From positions 531,289 through 595,288 of the forward strand of contig OY282446.1 in NCBI GenBank assembly GCA_958295975.1: a stretch of 64,000 nt of DNA. The letters run 5' to 3'. Below are positions 42,205 through 51,276 of this stretch, in pieces (within the stretch, counting starts at the first letter, position 1; each line of letters starts with the position of its first letter). The notes under the pieces are model-generated. The model saw only the letters and a program-made list of their open reading frames with translations. It made no database searches and was not told where the DNA came from. The translations under genes were made by a program, and so were the position numbers. This DNA is from Tepidiformaceae bacterium (GTDB lineage Bacteria; Chloroflexota; Dehalococcoidia; Tepidiformales; Tepidiformaceae).

Positions 42205-43281
42205 GTGAACCCGGTGAAACTCGCGATCCCGGCGGCGCTCGCCGCCATCCTGCTGATGCCCGCGCTGGCCAGCGCGGCCCTGCCCGAAACGGACGCCGTC
42301 GCGCGCGGCGCGGCCTTCATCCGCGCGACCCTGCGGGACGACGGCGGCCTCCAGGCCGACCTCGCCTTCGGCCCGGGCCAGACCTTCGACGCCATCTACG
42401 CCCTGCGCGCGGCGGGCGTGGACCCGGCGGGCCTCGTGAGCGCCGCGGGGAACACGCCCGCCGCTTTCCTCGCGGCGCGGGCCCCCGAACTGGAGGGCGC
42501 GCTGGCGGCGAAGGGCGCGCTGGCCGCCATCGCCCTCGGCCTCGATCCCCGCGCCGTCGGCGGGACAGACCTCGTCGCCGCCCTCGAATCCGCCTTCGCC
42601 CCCGCCACGGGCCGCCACGCCGCCGACGATTTCGGCCAGGCGCTCATCGTCATCGCCCTCGTCGCGGCGGGGGCGGATGTGCCCGCCGCGACGCTCGACG
42701 CCCTGCGCGCGGGCCAGCTGGAGGACGGCGGCTGGGGCTTCGGCGAAACCAGTACCCCCGACGCCACCGCCCTCGTCGCGCAGGCGCTCATCGCCGCCGG
42801 ATCGGGCGCGGGCGACGACCCCGCCGTGGCGGACGCCCTCGCCTGGCTCTCCGCGAACCAGCTCGACGACGGCGGCTGGGGCTTCGACGGCGTCTCCAAC
42901 GCCAACGCGACCGCCTTCGCGGTGCAGGCGCTGCTGGCCGCACGGCTCGACCCGGAGAGCGGCGAATACACCCGCGCCGCCGGCGTGACGCCGGTGAGCT
43001 ACCTGCTCGGCCAGCAGCTGGAGGACGGATCGTTCGCGGGCTACGACCCCGCCTACGCCGTCAACCAGGTGCTGCCCGCGCTCGCCGGGCGCACCTTCAT
43101 CAACGCCGTGACCACGCCGCCCGCGTCCGCCGCGCCGGACACGCCCGCGTTCGCCGCGCCGACGACGGGCACGGGCCTGCGGGCGGAGGACGGCGGGGTT
43201 CCGGCGCTGGCGCTCGCGCTGCTGGCGGCGGCGCTGGCCACGGGCGCGGGCGGCGCGCTGCTCCTGCGCCGCCGCGCCTGA
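42205..43281 (+). CDS. Secreted alpha/alpha-barrel (prenyltransferase/squalene-cyclase-repeat) protein, probable B12-binding alpha-domain
   Basis: 358 residues. Signal peptide ending A-S-A, then repeated helical hairpins with Q-L-E-D-G-G-W-G-F, Q-L-D-D-G-G-W-G-F and Q-L-E-D-G-S-F at ~80-residue spacing, and a C-terminal hydrophobic helix plus R-R-R anchor. This barrel type forms the alpha domain of intrinsic factor and transcobalamin. Being the first gene behind a B12 riboswitch and next to ECF genes, it likely captures corrinoids at the surface. GTG 42205 is chosen because GGAAAGGA is 6 nt away; ATG 42199 touches it. Ligand binding is inferred. Confidence 0.8.
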   Translation: MNPVKLAIPAALAAILLMPALASAALPETDAVARGAAFIRATLRDDGGLQADLAFGPGQTFDAIYALRAAGVDPAGLVSAAGNTPAAFLAARAPELEGALAAKGALAAIALGLDPRAVGGTDLVAALESAFAPATGRHAADDFGQALIVIALVAAGADVPAATLDALRAGQLEDGGWGFGETSTPDATALVAQALIAAGSGAGDDPAVADALAWLSANQLDDGGWGFDGVSNANATAFAVQALLAARLDPESGEYTRAAGVTPVSYLLGQQLEDGSFAGYDPAYAVNQVLPALAGRTFINAVTTPPASAAPDTPAFAAPTTGTGLRAEDGGVPALALALLAAALATGAGGALLLRRRA

Positions 43282-43293
43282 GGGGAGGGGGCG

Positions 43294-44373
43294 GTGAGCA
43301 CGGTCGCGTGGGCGGCCTGGGTCGCGCTCGTGACGGCCACGGCCCTCACCACGACGAACCCGTACGTCCTGGCGATCCTGCTCGCCGCCATCGCCCTCGT
43401 CGCCGTGGCCGCGCCCAGAACCGAGCGCGCGGGGCTCGGCCTGCGCGTGATGCTGCTGCTGGGCCTCGGCCTCTTCGTCTTCTCCATCGGCGCGGCCATG
43501 ATCAACACCGGCTTCGGCGAGCGCACGCTCTTCACGCTGCCGCGGGCGAGCGCGCCCGACTGGCTCGGCGGCCTCCTGCTGGGCGGCGACGTCACCGCCG
43601 AGACGCTGGCGGCGGGGGCCGTGCGCGGGGCGGTCGTGCTGGCCGTGCTGCTCGGCTTCGCCGTCTTCAGCGGGGCCGTGAGCGCGCACGCCATCCTGCG
43701 GCTGGCCCCCGCCGCGCTCTTCCACGCCGGGCTGGTGGTCACCATCGGGCTGGCGCTCCTGCCCGCCACCGTCGCCGACATCCGCCGCATCCGCGAGCTG
43801 CGGGCCCTGCGCGGGCGGCCAACGGGCGTGCGCGGCCTGCCCGCGCTGGTCGCGCCAGCCGTCATGGGCGGGCTCGACCGCGCCATGCGCTTCGCGGAGG
43901 CCATGGAGGCGCGGGGCTACGCCGCTCCCCCCGCCGTGCCCGCGCGCACGCGGCTGGCGGGGGTGGCCGCCGCGCCCCTGCTCGTGGCCGCCGCCTGGGT
44001 CTGGTTCTACCAGCCCGAGGTCCGCTGGATCGGGGCCGCGGCGGCGCTGACGGGCGCGGGCGCGCTCCTCTTCTGGGGCTGGGACTGCGCCCGCCGCCAG
44101 CGCGTCACGCGCCTCACGGTCGAGCATGAGCCGTTCATCCTGCGGATCGTCGCGCGCGTCTCCCTCGCCTCCGCCGTCGCGCTCGTGGCCGCCGACCTCG
44201 GCGGCTGGCTGCCGGGCGGCTACAACCCCTTCGCGGGCTTCCCCGCGCCGCCGTTCAGCGCGCTCGCCATCGCGCCCGCCGTCGCCGCCCTCTGGCCGCT
44301 GCCCTTCCTCGCCGCCTGGCCGCGGCCACGCGCGCGGGGCGGGCCCGCCGTCGCCCCGCCGTCGCCGTCGTGA
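43294..44373 (+). CDS. ecfT: ECF transporter transmembrane subunit EcfT
   Basis: 359 residues, CbiQ/EcfT family. Several N-terminal helices, then the cytoplasmic coupling helices with R-I-R-E-L-R-A-L-R-G and R-F-A-E-A-M-E-A-R-G-Y, the two Ala-Arg-Gly-type motifs that contact the ATPases. It links the ATPases to the S-component. GTG start with GAGGGG upstream, 12 nt after the barrel gene; its stop overlaps the next start as GTGA. A C-terminal membrane extension (residues ~260-350) makes it longer than usual. Confidence 0.9.
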   Translation: MSTVAWAAWVALVTATALTTTNPYVLAILLAAIALVAVAAPRTERAGLGLRVMLLLGLGLFVFSIGAAMINTGFGERTLFTLPRASAPDWLGGLLLGGDVTAETLAAGAVRGAVVLAVLLGFAVFSGAVSAHAILRLAPAALFHAGLVVTIGLALLPATVADIRRIRELRALRGRPTGVRGLPALVAPAVMGGLDRAMRFAEAMEARGYAAPPAVPARTRLAGVAAAPLLVAAAWVWFYQPEVRWIGAAAALTGAGALLFWGWDCARRQRVTRLTVEHEPFILRIVARVSLASAVALVAADLGGWLPGGYNPFAGFPAPPFSALAIAPAVAALWPLPFLAAWPRPRARGGPAVAPPSPS

Positions 44374-45950
44374 ACGCCATCGCCAGCGTCGAGCGCGTGA
44401 GCTACGCCTACCCGTCGGGCGATGGCCCCGCCCTGCGCGACGTCGATCTGGAGGTCGGCGAGGGGCGTTTCGCCGTCGTTGCCGGTCCCTCCGCCGGGGG
44501 CAAGTCGACCTTCCTGCGCCTCTTCAACGGCCTCGTGCCGCAGTTCACGGGCGGACGCATCGCGGGCCGCGTGACCGTGGCCGGGTTCGACGCCGCGCGC
44601 ACGCCCGCGCGCACGCTCGCCCTGACCGCGGGCATGGTCTTCCAGGACCCGGAGGCGCAAGCCATCGCCGACCGCGTGGAGGACGAAGCGGCCTTCGCGC
44701 TCGAACAGCGCGCCACGCCCCGCGCGGAGATGCGCGCCCGCGTGGACGGCGCCCTGCGCGCGCTCGCCATCGATCACCTGCGCGAGCGCCGCCTGTCCAC
44801 GCTCTCCGGCGGGGAGCGCCAGCGCGTGGCCATCGCCGCCGCGCTCGCGCTCGGCCCGCGCCTGCTGCTGCTTGACGAGCCCGCCTCGCAGCTCGACGCG
44901 GAGGGGGCGGCGATCGTGCTCGACGCGGTTGCGCGGCTGCACCGCGAGCGCGGTCTGACCACGCTGCTCGTCGAGCACCGCCTCGACCGCCTCCTGCCGC
45001 TGGCCGACGACGTGGTGCGGGTGGAAGGGGGCGCGGTGGCGTGCCTCGATCCGCGCCGTTTCGTGGCGGAGTACGAGGGCGCGCCCGCCGTCGCGCGGCT
45101 CGCCCGCCGCCTCGCGCTCGACCCGCTGCCGCTCACTATTGAAGAGGCGCGCGCATGGCACGGCCCCGCCCTCGCCCGCGCGGTGGCGCGCCCCGCCCCG
45201 CCGCCGCCCTCCCCGGGCGACGAGCTGCTGCGCGTGGAGGGCCTCGCGCTCGCCTACGGGGAGTATGAGGCCCTGCGCGACGTGGACCTGACGCTGCGGG
45301 AGGGCGAGACGCTGGCGCTGCTCGGCCCCAACGGCAGTGGCAAGAGCTCCCTGCTGCGCGCCGTCGTGGGGCTGGCGAAGCCGCGCGCGGGGGCGATCCG
45401 CTTCCGCGCGCGGCCCGCGCCCGCCGCCGTCGCCGAGCGCTCCGCCTTCGCCGGCTTCGTGCCGCAGGATCCCGCCCTCGCGCTCTGCCAGCCGACCGTG
45501 GCCGCCGAGATCGGGGACTCCCTGCGCGGGCGCGCGGGCGCGACCGAACGGCAGGCGGCGCTGGATCGCTGGGGCTTCGCGGCCATCGCCGCGCGCGATC
45601 CGCGCGAACTCAGCGCCGGGCAGCGGCAGCGCGTGGCCATCGCCGCCATGCTCGCGCACGAGCCCCCCGTGTGGCTGCTGGACGAGCCCACGCGCGGGGC
45701 CGATGCCCCCGCCCGCGCCTGGCTGGCCGCGCGCCTGCGCGACCACGCCGCGCGGGGCGGGGCCGCCGTGGTCGCCACCCATGACGCCGAATTCGCGGCC
45801 CGCGTGGCCACGCGCGCGCTGCGCCTCGAAGCGGGCCGCGCCGCCTTCGACCTGCCCGCGCACGAGGCCTTCGGGCGCAACGGCCCCATGCCCTCGCCCG
45901 TCGCCCGCCTCGTCGATGGCGCGATCCTGCCCGGGGATGTGGTCGCGTGA
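44370..45950 (+). CDS. ECF transporter ATPase, two ABC domains fused (EcfA-EcfA')
   Basis: 526 residues. First ABC unit: Walker A G-P-S-A-G-G-K-S-T (Ala replaces the usual Gly/Ser position), signature L-S-G-G-E-R-Q-R-V, Walker B L-L-L-L-D-E-P-A-S. Second unit from about residue 288: G-P-N-G-S-G-K-S-S, L-S-A-G-Q-R-Q-R-V, W-L-L-D-E-P-T-R. Supplies both ATPases of an ECF importer in one chain. GTGA overlaps at both ends show tight coupling. Confidence 0.93.
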   Translation: MNAIASVERVSYAYPSGDGPALRDVDLEVGEGRFAVVAGPSAGGKSTFLRLFNGLVPQFTGGRIAGRVTVAGFDAARTPARTLALTAGMVFQDPEAQAIADRVEDEAAFALEQRATPRAEMRARVDGALRALAIDHLRERRLSTLSGGERQRVAIAAALALGPRLLLLDEPASQLDAEGAAIVLDAVARLHRERGLTTLLVEHRLDRLLPLADDVVRVEGGAVACLDPRRFVAEYEGAPAVARLARRLALDPLPLTIEEARAWHGPALARAVARPAPPPPSPGDELLRVEGLALAYGEYEALRDVDLTLREGETLALLGPNGSGKSSLLRAVVGLAKPRAGAIRFRARPAPAAVAERSAFAGFVPQDPALALCQPTVAAEIGDSLRGRAGATERQAALDRWGFAAIAARDPRELSAGQRQRVAIAAMLAHEPPVWLLDEPTRGADAPARAWLAARLRDHAARGGAAVVATHDAEFAARVATRALRLEAGRAAFDLPAHEAFGRNGPMPSPVARLVDGAILPGDVVA

Positions 45951-47515
45951 AGGCGCTCGCCGCGCTCGCCGCCGCGCTCGCCGTGCTGCTCCCCGCCGTC
46001 GCGCTCGCCGAGGGCCCCGAGGCCGGGCTGGTCGTGGACTACGGCGACGGGCGCGTGGAGACGTACTGCGTCGCCCTCGGCGGGGCCGAACGCGTCTCCG
46101 GCGACGAGCTGCTGGAGATGGCGGGGCTGCGGATCAACGAACTCTCCGGGCTGCTCTGCACGATCGGGGAATCGGGCTGCGAACACGAGGGCACGTTCGC
46201 CTCCTGCACCTGCGAGTGCGCCCCGGGGAGCGAGGCCTGCAGCTACTGGGCGCTCTTTTCGCGCTCGCCGGAAGATGAACGCTGGCGCTACGCGCCCACC
46301 GGCATGTACGGGCTGCGGGCGGGGGACGGCGACCTGCACGGCTGGCGCTGGGGCGAGGGCGGCGCCGTCCGCGCGGACGCGCCGCCGCCGCTCGCCTTCG
46401 CCGACGTGTGCGGCGCTCCCGCCGCCAGCGCGGATGCGCCGGATGCCGCCGCGCCGGAGCCAGCGCCCGAAGCAGCCGCAGAGCAGCCGGACCCCGATGC
46501 CGATGCCGCGCCCGCCGCCAGCGGGGACGGCGACGCGGGCGGCGGCGGGCCGGACTGGCGCGCCATCGCCATCGGGGGCGCCGTGGCCGCGCTGCTGGCC
46601 GCGGTCGCGGGCGTGGGCTGGCGGCGCTGGCGGAGGGCGCGCCCGCGCGAAAGCGCCGCCGGACTGCTCGCCTTCGCCGCCCTGAACGCCGTCGGCCTGA
46701 TCGCCTACTTCCATCCCTTCGCCTTCGCGGGCGCGACCGACCCCGACTCGCGCTGGTTCACGCACGCCACCGACGGCCCCATCGTTTTCGCCGCCGTCGC
46801 CGCCCTCTGCCTCGTCCTCATCGTCTCCGATTCCGGCGGGGGAACGCTCAACAGCCGCTCGCTGGCGGCGCTGGGCGTGCTCTCCGCGCTGGCGGCCGTG
46901 CTGCGCGCGGTCACCCTGCCCGCGGGCGCGAGCCTCTACTTCTTCCTCATCATCGTCGGCGGCTACGCCTTCGGGCCGCGGCTCGGCTTCCTGCTGGGCG
47001 TGTTCTCCTTCTTCCTGGCCGCCATCGCGACCGGCGGCTTCGGCCCCTGGCTGCCCTTCCAGCTGTTCGCCGCCGGCTGGGTGGCGATGAGCATGGGCGC
47101 GGCGCGGATGGTCGCGGGCGGCGGCGGCCCCGACCTGCGCCGCGACGCCGCCCTCATCGTCGCGGGCGGCGTCTTCTGGGGCTTCGCCTACGGCTTCATC
47201 ACCAACCTCTGGTTCTGGCCCTTCGTGGTGAGCGGCCCCGACGTGGCCTACCAGCCCGGCCTGGGCCTCGCCGAAGCCGTGCGCCGCTACTGGAACTTCT
47301 ACCTGGTCACGAGCCTCGGCTGGGACCTGCTGCGCGCGGGCGCGAACGCCGTCGTCCTGATCCTGCTGGCGCGCCCGCTGCTGCGCGCCATGCTGCGCTT
47401 CCACGACCGCTTCAGCTGGCGCGCCGAGCCCCCCGCGCCCTATCGCGCCGCCGTGCCGCCCGACACGGTGAGCAGCGCGCCCGTGGTGAAGCTGGACGCC
47501 TCCGACGCGAAGTAG
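45947..47515 (+). CDS. DUF4430-like domain fused to ECF S-component, probable cobalamin
   Basis: 522 residues. Signal peptide (1-21), then a DUF4430-like domain to ~155: V-V-D-Y-G-D-G-R-V-E-T-Y near 29-40, S-Y-W-A-L-F near 99, L-R-A-G-D-G-D near 123. Cys at 41, 71, 78, 87, 89, 91, 98 and 155 suggest disulfides. After an acidic Ala/Pro linker come a helix near 205-222 and about six more in the S-component style (F-F-L-I-I-V-G-G-Y-A-F-G-P; G-G-F-G-P-W-L-P-F-Q). DUF4430 is the beta-domain fold of transcobalamin, so this chain may both clamp and translocate B12. Its end overlaps the SDR gene by 76 nt. Confidence 0.82.
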   Translation: MKALAALAAALAVLLPAVALAEGPEAGLVVDYGDGRVETYCVALGGAERVSGDELLEMAGLRINELSGLLCTIGESGCEHEGTFASCTCECAPGSEACSYWALFSRSPEDERWRYAPTGMYGLRAGDGDLHGWRWGEGGAVRADAPPPLAFADVCGAPAASADAPDAAAPEPAPEAAAEQPDPDADAAPAASGDGDAGGGGPDWRAIAIGGAVAALLAAVAGVGWRRWRRARPRESAAGLLAFAALNAVGLIAYFHPFAFAGATDPDSRWFTHATDGPIVFAAVAALCLVLIVSDSGGGTLNSRSLAALGVLSALAAVLRAVTLPAGASLYFFLIIVGGYAFGPRLGFLLGVFSFFLAAIATGGFGPWLPFQLFAAGWVAMSMGAARMVAGGGGPDLRRDAALIVAGGVFWGFAYGFITNLWFWPFVVSGPDVAYQPGLGLAEAVRRYWNFYLVTSLGWDLLRAGANAVVLILLARPLLRAMLRFHDRFSWRAEPPAPYRAAVPPDTVSSAPVVKLDASDAK

Positions 47516-48210
47516 AGGGCCGCGCCCGCGATCTCCTCCGCCTGCCCGCCGCGCGCCAGCAGGATCGTGCTGGCCGCGCGCGCCTCGAACGCCTCCATGT
47601 CCCATGCCTTCGAAATGTCCGTGAGGAACGGTCCCGGCACGATGCCGTTCACGCGCACGGTGGGCGCGAAGGCGCGCGCGAAGGCTGGCACCAGCGCGTT
47701 CAGCCCCGCCTTCGCCGCCGCGTAGGGGATGGCGTTGGGGCCGGGGTTCACGGAGGCCGTGCTCGACACCATGATGATCGAGCCGCCGCCGTCCTCCGCC
47801 ATGCGCGACCCCACCAGCGCCGTCAGCCGGAACGGCCCCTTCAGGTTCACGGCCAGCACCTTGTCGTACAGCTCCTCGCCCACCTCGCGCACGTGGTCGT
47901 AGAGGGGGGACATGCCCGCGTTGTTGACGAGCACGTCGATGCGCCCGAACTCCGCCCAGGCCGCCTCCGCCAGCGCCTCCACCTGCCCCCACTCGCCCAC
48001 GTGGCAGGCCACGGCCAGCGCCCGCCGTCCCGTCTCCGCGCGCACCTCCGCCGCCAGCCGCTCGCACGCCTCCAGCTTGCGGCTGGCGATCACCACGTCG
48101 GCCCCGGCGCGCGCGAAGGAGCGCGTCATGGCCGCGCCCAGCCCGCGGCTCCCGCCCGTCACCAGCGCCACCTTCCCGCTCAGGTCGAACAGCCCGGACG
48201 CCTCGCTCAT
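47440..48210 (-). CDS. SDR-family NAD(P)-dependent oxidoreductase
   Basis: 256 residues, classical short-chain dehydrogenase. Cofactor loop T-G-G-S-R-G-L-G-A, N-N-A-G near residue 97, catalytic S-S-T near 149 and Y-A-A-A-K near 162, and the V-P-G-P-F loop. Likely acts on a 3-oxoacyl or secondary alcohol substrate. GGGAGGGG precedes the ATG and TATCAT lies further upstream. The 3' end is antisense to the last 76 nt of the S-component gene. Confidence 0.92.
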   Translation of the reverse strand: MSEASGLFDLSGKVALVTGGSRGLGAAMTRSFARAGADVVIASRKLEACERLAAEVRAETGRRALAVACHVGEWGQVEALAEAAWAEFGRIDVLVNNAGMSPLYDHVREVGEELYDKVLAVNLKGPFRLTALVGSRMAEDGGGSIIMVSSTASVNPGPNAIPYAAAKAGLNALVPAFARAFAPTVRVNGIVPGPFLTDISKAWDMEAFEARAASTILLARGGQAEEIAGAALYFASEASSFTTGALLTVSGGTAAR

Positions 48211-48255
48211 GGCCCCTCCCGTGCGCGGTCGCGCACGGAGCGATGATACCGGCGG

Positions 48256-48468
48256 CTAGTGGTGCATGGGCCGGTCGCGCGGCGCGCGGCGCCTGCGCGG
48301 GGCCAGCGGGCGCACCTCGTCCCAGTGCTCGATGACGGCCACGGCCCCCGCCGCGAAGGCCCGCAGCGCCGCCTCGCGGGGCAGGCCCTCGCCATGCTCG
48401 CGCCACCACGCCTCCGCCCACCGCGCCACCATCGCGCCGAGCCGCTCGCCCGCGTCGTCGTCCGCCAT
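48256..48468 (-). CDS. Small hypothetical protein
   Basis: 70 residues. Helical N-terminal half with W-A-E-A-W-W-R-E-H-G-E and A-G-A-V-A-V-I-E-H-W, then a very basic tail (R-R-R-R-A-P-R-D-R) ending H-H. No family recognised. Codon use fits a real gene, but the size is near the limit. Confidence 0.45.
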   Translation of the reverse strand: MADDDAGERLGAMVARWAEAWWREHGEGLPREAALRAFAAGAVAVIEHWDEVRPLAPRRRRAPRDRPMHH

Positions 48469-48486
48469 CGCGCCGCCGAGTCTACG

Positions 48487-49121
48487 GCGAATCGCGCGCG
48501 GGCATGGTTGCCGTGCCCCGGACCGTCGCGTACCTTCCCGTCGAGGGCGAATGGCATGGACGGCTACCTCACCCGCAGGCTCATCGCGGCGCCGCTCGTG
48601 CTGCTGGGCGTCTCCTTCATCCTCTTCATGCTCATCTACGTGCGCTGGCCCCAACAGCCTGCCCCCGCTTGTGTTGCCGGTGCTGTCAGCTCGTGCGTGA
48701 TGATCGAGGTCAAGGGGACGGATCTCTGGCCCGATCACTTTGGGCTCAACGATCCCTGGTACGAGCGATACGGCGCCTGGCTGTGGGATGCCCTTCGGGG
48801 GAACCTCGGCGAAAGCTTCGAGCCGCCGTACGAAATGGGGCGGAGCTACCTGCCGCTGACAGTCGCCGTCATGGCCATCTGGGGTCTGTGCGCCCTCATC
48901 GCGCTGGCCCGCGACATCCGTAACCCGCGGCTCCGCATCAATGCCCGGGCCCGAGAACCCGCCAGAGCGCGCCGCCTGAGCCTGCTCGCGATCTCCGCGC
49001 CCTGATTCCATCGTCGGGTGATGCGGGGGGAACGCGGCTGCGGACAATCCCGCGAATCGCGCGCGGGCATGGTTGCGAACTTGCGAATGATCGCGGACAA
49101 TCCCGCGAATCGCGCGCGGGC
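48487..49121. repeat. Three copies of a GC-rich palindromic direct repeat
   Basis: A 25-nt sequence beginning GCGAATCGCGCGCGGGC occurs identically at 48487-48511 and 49052-49076. A longer 29-nt form beginning GCGGACAATCCC occurs at 49040-49068 and 49093-49121. Each contains CCCGCG/CGCGGG arms. The copies flank the truncated permease gene, as expected of a duplication or mobile repeat. Confidence 0.8.
48556..49005 (+). pseudogene. Truncated DppB-type permease copy
   Basis: 149 codons. The first ~95 match the intact permease at 49201 (R-R-L-I-A, L-G-V-S-F-I-L-F-M-L, F-G-L-N-D-P-W-Y-E), but the inner-membrane transport core is missing. The end (R-L-R-I-N-A-R-A-R-E-P) is unrelated. It is flanked by direct repeats, so it is probably a decayed duplicate. 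Confidence 0.7.
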
Positions 49122-49200
49122 GGTCCCCCCGGGGCCGCGTCGCGCATGGGGAGAACGGCGCGGCGGCGGGGCCACGGCCCCGTCCCGGCGAACGGAGCGC

Positions 49201-50154
49201 ATGACCGGATACATCATCCGCAGGCTCATCGCGGTGCCCTTCATGCTGCTGGGCATCTCCTTCATCCTCTTCATGCTGCTCTACGTGCGGCCCGGCAGCG
49301 CCGCCTTCGCCGTCGTCGGCTCGGTCATGACGGACCCCGAGGCGCAGGCGCGCTTCGAGGAGAAGTTCGGCCTCAACGATCCCTGGTACGAGCAGTACGG
49401 CACCTGGCTCTGGAACCTGGTCAGCACGGGCAGCTTCGGGGACAGGCTCACCCCGCCGCAGGACAGCGTGACCGGCAAGCTGATAGAGGCGCTCCCCAAC
49501 ACCATCGAGATCGGGCTGCTGACGATCGTCATCGCCGCCATCTTCGGCATCTCCGTGGGCGTGCTCTCGGCGATCAGGCGCAACAGCGTGCTCGACTACA
49601 TCACGCGCGGGGTGACCATCGCCGGGCTGTCCATCCCCAACTTCTGGATCGCCCTGCTGCTGGTCACGCTGCCAGCGGGCTGGTGGGGATGGAGTCCCTT
49701 CGCCTTCGAATGGACCTCCTTCACCCAGGATCCGTTCCGGAACCTCTACTACGCCGTCTGGCCCGCCATGGTGCTGGCGCTGGCCAGCGCCGCCGGTACG
49801 GCCCGCCTCGTGCGCACCTCCATGCTCGAGGTGTTCTACTCGGACTACGTGCGCACGGCGCGCTCCAAGGGTCTGCGCGAGCGGAGCGTGGTCTGGAGCC
49901 ATGTCTTCCGCAACTCGCTCATCCCCGTGATCACGCTCATCGGCCTGCAGACGGGCGCGGTGCTCGGCGGCGTCGTGCTGGCCGAGCTGATCTTCGGCAT
50001 TCCCGGCCTCGGCCGCCTCACGTACGACGCGGTGATCGCCCAGGATTACCCGCTGGTGCTGGGCTCCATCATGATCTTCTCGCTGGTGTTCATCCTCGTG
50101 ACGCTGGCGGTGGACATCCTCTACACGGTCGTCGACCCGAGGATCCGGTACTAG
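49201..50154 (+). CDS. Peptide/nickel-type ABC permease (DppB-like)
   Basis: 317 residues, six helices. M-T-G-Y-I-I-R-R-L-I-A start, F-G-L-N-D-P-W-Y near residue 58, and the core loop Y-V-R-T-A-R-S-K-G-L-R near 217 with G-A-V-L-G-G-V-V-L-A-E. It imports oligopeptides or similar solutes with the next two products. Preceded by a truncated copy of itself. Confidence 0.93.
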   Translation: MTGYIIRRLIAVPFMLLGISFILFMLLYVRPGSAAFAVVGSVMTDPEAQARFEEKFGLNDPWYEQYGTWLWNLVSTGSFGDRLTPPQDSVTGKLIEALPNTIEIGLLTIVIAAIFGISVGVLSAIRRNSVLDYITRGVTIAGLSIPNFWIALLLVTLPAGWWGWSPFAFEWTSFTQDPFRNLYYAVWPAMVLALASAAGTARLVRTSMLEVFYSDYVRTARSKGLRERSVVWSHVFRNSLIPVITLIGLQTGAVLGGVVLAELIFGIPGLGRLTYDAVIAQDYPLVLGSIMIFSLVFILVTLAVDILYTVVDPRIRY

Positions 50155-50158
50155 CCGC

Positions 50159-51166
50159 ATGAGCCAGGAAGCCACGGCTCCCGCCCCGCCCTCCGAGGCC
50201 GCGCTGGCGCTTGAGTACGCCATCCCGCCGCGGCAGCGCTTCAACCCGCTGCGCTGGGTGCGGCGCGAGCCGTTCGGGGCCTTCGGGCTCCTGCTCATCA
50301 TCATCGTGGCCGTCGGCGCCGCCTTCGCCCCCCTCCTCTTCACGACCGATCCGCAGCAGTTTGGCACGGGGCCTCCGCTCAGCGGGCCGTGCCTCGGTTG
50401 TTCGTCGGGGGACATGGAGCACCGCGCCTGGAACGAGACCGTGGAGTGGCGCGAACACCGCCTCTTCGGGACGACCCCCCGCGGTCGGGATCTGTGGTCG
50501 CGCGTGCTCTATGGCGGGCGCGTGTCGCTCAAGATCGGCGTCGCCACCGTGCTGGTGGGAACGCTGGCGGGCACGGTCATCGCATTGCTCTCGGCCTATG
50601 CGGGCGGCGTCGTCGATTTCGCCGTGGGCCGCCTCGCGGACATGATCATCGCCATCCCCGGCATTCTCCTCGCGCTCACGCTGCACACGGCCATCGGCAG
50701 CGATCTGCCCGATCTGCCGGGGCTCTCAAGCGGGGAGTTCACACTCGTGCTCGCCATCTCAGCCTTCTTCCTGCCGGGTACCTACCGCATCATGCGCGGC
50801 ATGGTGCTGGAGCTGCGCGAGGCGCAATACGTGGAATCCGCGCAGGTGGTGGGCGCGAGCAACTTCCGCATCATGTGGCGGCACATCGCCCCCAACATGT
50901 TCGGCCTCATGATCGTCATCACCAGTATCTCGCTGCCCGCCGCCATCCTCACCGAGGCCAGCCTCAGCTTCCTCGGCCTGGGCGTCGAGCGCGGCACGCC
51001 GTCCTGGGGCGCGGACCTTTCCGGCGATTCGCGCCAGTTCTTCACCCAGGGATGGTGGCTCGCCATCTTCCCCGGTCTGGCGCTCTCCATGACGGTGTTC
51101 GGCTTCAACATCTTCGGCGACTCGCTGCGCGATACCCTCGACCCGCGGCTGCGCGGGCGCATTTGA
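50159..51166 (+). CDS. Peptide/nickel-type ABC permease (DppC-like)
   Basis: 335 residues. N-terminal helix near 40-60, then F-G-T-T-P-R-G-R-D-L-W-S-R near residue 102 and the coupling loop Y-V-E-S-A-Q-V-V-G-A-S near 222. 4 nt after the DppB-like gene, so co-translated. Partner of that permease; no DppD/DppF-type ATPase gene follows. Confidence 0.93.
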   Translation: MSQEATAPAPPSEAALALEYAIPPRQRFNPLRWVRREPFGAFGLLLIIIVAVGAAFAPLLFTTDPQQFGTGPPLSGPCLGCSSGDMEHRAWNETVEWREHRLFGTTPRGRDLWSRVLYGGRVSLKIGVATVLVGTLAGTVIALLSAYAGGVVDFAVGRLADMIIAIPGILLALTLHTAIGSDLPDLPGLSSGEFTLVLAISAFFLPGTYRIMRGMVLELREAQYVESAQVVGASNFRIMWRHIAPNMFGLMIVITSISLPAAILTEASLSFLGLGVERGTPSWGADLSGDSRQFFTQGWWLAIFPGLALSMTVFGFNIFGDSLRDTLDPRLRGRI

Positions 51167-51276
51167 CACCTGCCGGCGCGTTTCCGCCTACGGGAGACTT
51201 GATGTAAACTGGGCCATTCGAGCGCCACGGGGGCGCATTCATCGCAAAACCTGAAAGCAGGAGAGGGACCCGCTTC

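Noticed and set aside
48556..49005. Truncated permease as a functional short transporter subunit
   Set aside because: It lacks the whole transport core and has an unrelated tail.
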